Origin: Desulfatitalea sp. BRH_c12
Lineage (GTDB): Bacteria; Desulfobacterota; Desulfobacteria; Desulfobacterales; Desulfosarcinaceae
Direction: 5' to 3'
Length of the DNA: 64,000 nucleotides
Assembly: GCA_000961655.1 (NCBI GenBank)
Contig: LADR01000029.1
Coordinates: 124,001 to 188,000, forward strand
Shown here: piece by piece, positions 63,141 through 64,000 of the stretch
Layout: each line of letters starts with the position of its first letter
How positions within the stretch are numbered: the stretch's first letter is position 1
Made by a program: the position numbers and the translations under genes
Notes under the pieces: model-generated
Seen by the model: only the letters and a program-made list of their open reading frames with translations
What the model was told of the DNA's origin: nothing
Database searches by the model: none

Positions 63141-63905
63141 ATGCTTCTCGTCATCGATGTCGGAAACACCAATATCGTCATGGGCGTTTTCAAGGCGGAC
63201 CGTCTCGTGGCCCATTGGCGTATCCGTACGGAACGCGACACCACCGAAGATGAATTCAATGTGCTGGCGTCCGGGCTTTTCGCCCGCGGTCAAATTGACT
63301 TTCAGGACATTGACAAGACCATTATCTCGAGTGTCGTGCCGCCAATGGTGAACATCCTGGACACCTTTTGCCGTAAATACTTAGGGCACGCCCCCCACTG
63401 GATCAATGCCCGATCCTATCCGGGCATGCCGATCCTGTACAGCAACCCCAATGAAGTCGGTGCCGATCGCATTGTCAATGCCGTGGGCGCATATCAGCGC
63501 TACCGGACCGGTTTGATCGTCATCGATTTCGGCACGGCCACCACTTTCGATGTTATTTCGGAGCGTGGCGAATACCTGGGTGGCGCCATCTGCCCGGGCA
63601 TCGGCATCGCCTCGGAAGCTCTTTTCGCCCGCGCCTCCAAACTGCCGCGCGTGGAAATTTTCAAAGCACCGGATACAGTGGTGGGCAAAGACACCATCGG
63701 CAGCATCCAGTCAGGTATCATTTTTGGCTATGCCGGTTTGGTGGATGGCATGGTGCAGCGCATCCGCACGGAAATGCAAACGCACATGAAAGTGATCGCC
63801 ACCGGCGGTCTGGCTCCCTTGATCCAGAATGTGGCCACCACGATTGAGGCGGTGGAACCCAACCTGACCCTGGAAGGGTTGAAGATCATCGCCGACAGTT
63901 TATAA
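63141..63905 (+). CDS. coaX: Type III pantothenate kinase
   Basis: First step of coenzyme A synthesis; type III kinases need a monovalent cation and are not feedback-inhibited by CoA. The 254-residue protein has 'LLVIDVGNTNIVMGVFKADR', 'NEVGADRIVNAVGAYQRYRT' and 'LIVIDFGTATTFDVISERGE' (ASKHA fold phosphate loops). It is co-oriented with folP, 27 bases downstream. Nothing further is recognised in the last ~95 bases of the window. Confidence 0.94.
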   Translation: MLLVIDVGNTNIVMGVFKADRLVAHWRIRTERDTTEDEFNVLASGLFARGQIDFQDIDKTIISSVVPPMVNILDTFCRKYLGHAPHWINARSYPGMPILYSNPNEVGADRIVNAVGAYQRYRTGLIVIDFGTATTFDVISERGEYLGGAICPGIGIASEALFARASKLPRVEIFKAPDTVVGKDTIGSIQSGIIFGYAGLVDGMVQRIRTEMQTHMKVIATGGLAPLIQNVATTIEAVEPNLTLEGLKIIADSL

Positions 63906-64000
63906 AGCGGCTTTCCAATGGGTCCGAACCTGCCCGGCCCACCCCCTGTGCAACCGGTGAAAGCCGGGGTCAGGTGGGTATCTGCGACGCCTGGGCGCTC

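Overview
The window looks like chromosome from a strictly or mostly anaerobic, Gram-negative, moderately GC-rich bacterium, most likely a Desulfobacterota (Desulfosarcina-like) sulfate reducer. This is inferred from gene content: class II plus class III ribonucleotide reductases, a membrane pyrophosphatase of the K+-independent type, a CarD regulator, a propionyl-CoA synthetase, a complete Liv transporter and several acyl-CoA/CoA-transferase genes. There is no species-level evidence. No phage, insertion sequence, CRISPR array or plasmid function was found.

Region 1 (1-16.8 kb, all minus strand) is a surface-glycan operon. In transcription order it holds a CapD/FlaA1-type 4,6-dehydratase, an SQD1-like UDP-sulfoquinovose synthase, a legionaminic-acid cassette (LegB, LegC, LegI, LegG, a PtmE-like nucleotidyltransferase and LegF), an exported protein of unknown function, an unusual glycosyltransferase-like protein, a GT4 glycosyltransferase, a Wzy/WaaL-type polymerase or ligase, a Wzx flippase and a second GT4 cut by the window edge. 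Together they predict a polymer containing a nonulosonic acid and a sulfonated sugar. The operon is interrupted by a ~225-bp near-palindromic repeat and carries several solo ends of the same repeat family.

Region 2 (17.4-19.9 kb, plus strand) has a small PEP-CTERM-like exported protein and two tandem CsgD-like LuxR regulators. It is probably a biofilm or extracellular-matrix control unit for the glycan next door.

Region 3 (20-26 kb) has class II NrdJ (minus) divergent from class III NrdD-NrdG (plus), with an NrdR-box-like palindrome in the shared spacer. Region 4 (26.3-43 kb) is metabolic: a propionyl/acetyl-CoA synthetase, a DUF1566 protein, a LysE exporter, a chemoreceptor, livKHMGF (minus), then two medium-chain reductases, a MaoC dehydratase and a fused two-domain CoA-transferase (plus). 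Region 5 (43.2-52.5 kb, minus) is housekeeping: rluD-like, carD, hppA, pth, rplY(ctc), prs, tRNA-Gln(UUG), ispE, a DUF1844 protein and serA. An acyl-CoA ligase follows on plus. Region 6 (54.8-57.9 kb, minus) is dnaK, grpE and an SRP RNA of the large, Alu-domain-bearing type with a clear promoter. Region 7 (57.9-58.7 kb) is rich in palindromic repeats, including the second full copy of the long palindrome in opposite orientation. Region 8 (58.7-63.9 kb, plus) is tilS, ftsH, folP and coaX.

Start codons were moved inward from the longest open frame in many genes, using ribosome-binding sites and family length. Several starts are GTG or TTG. Names rest on sequence motifs recalled from known families; no database search was run.
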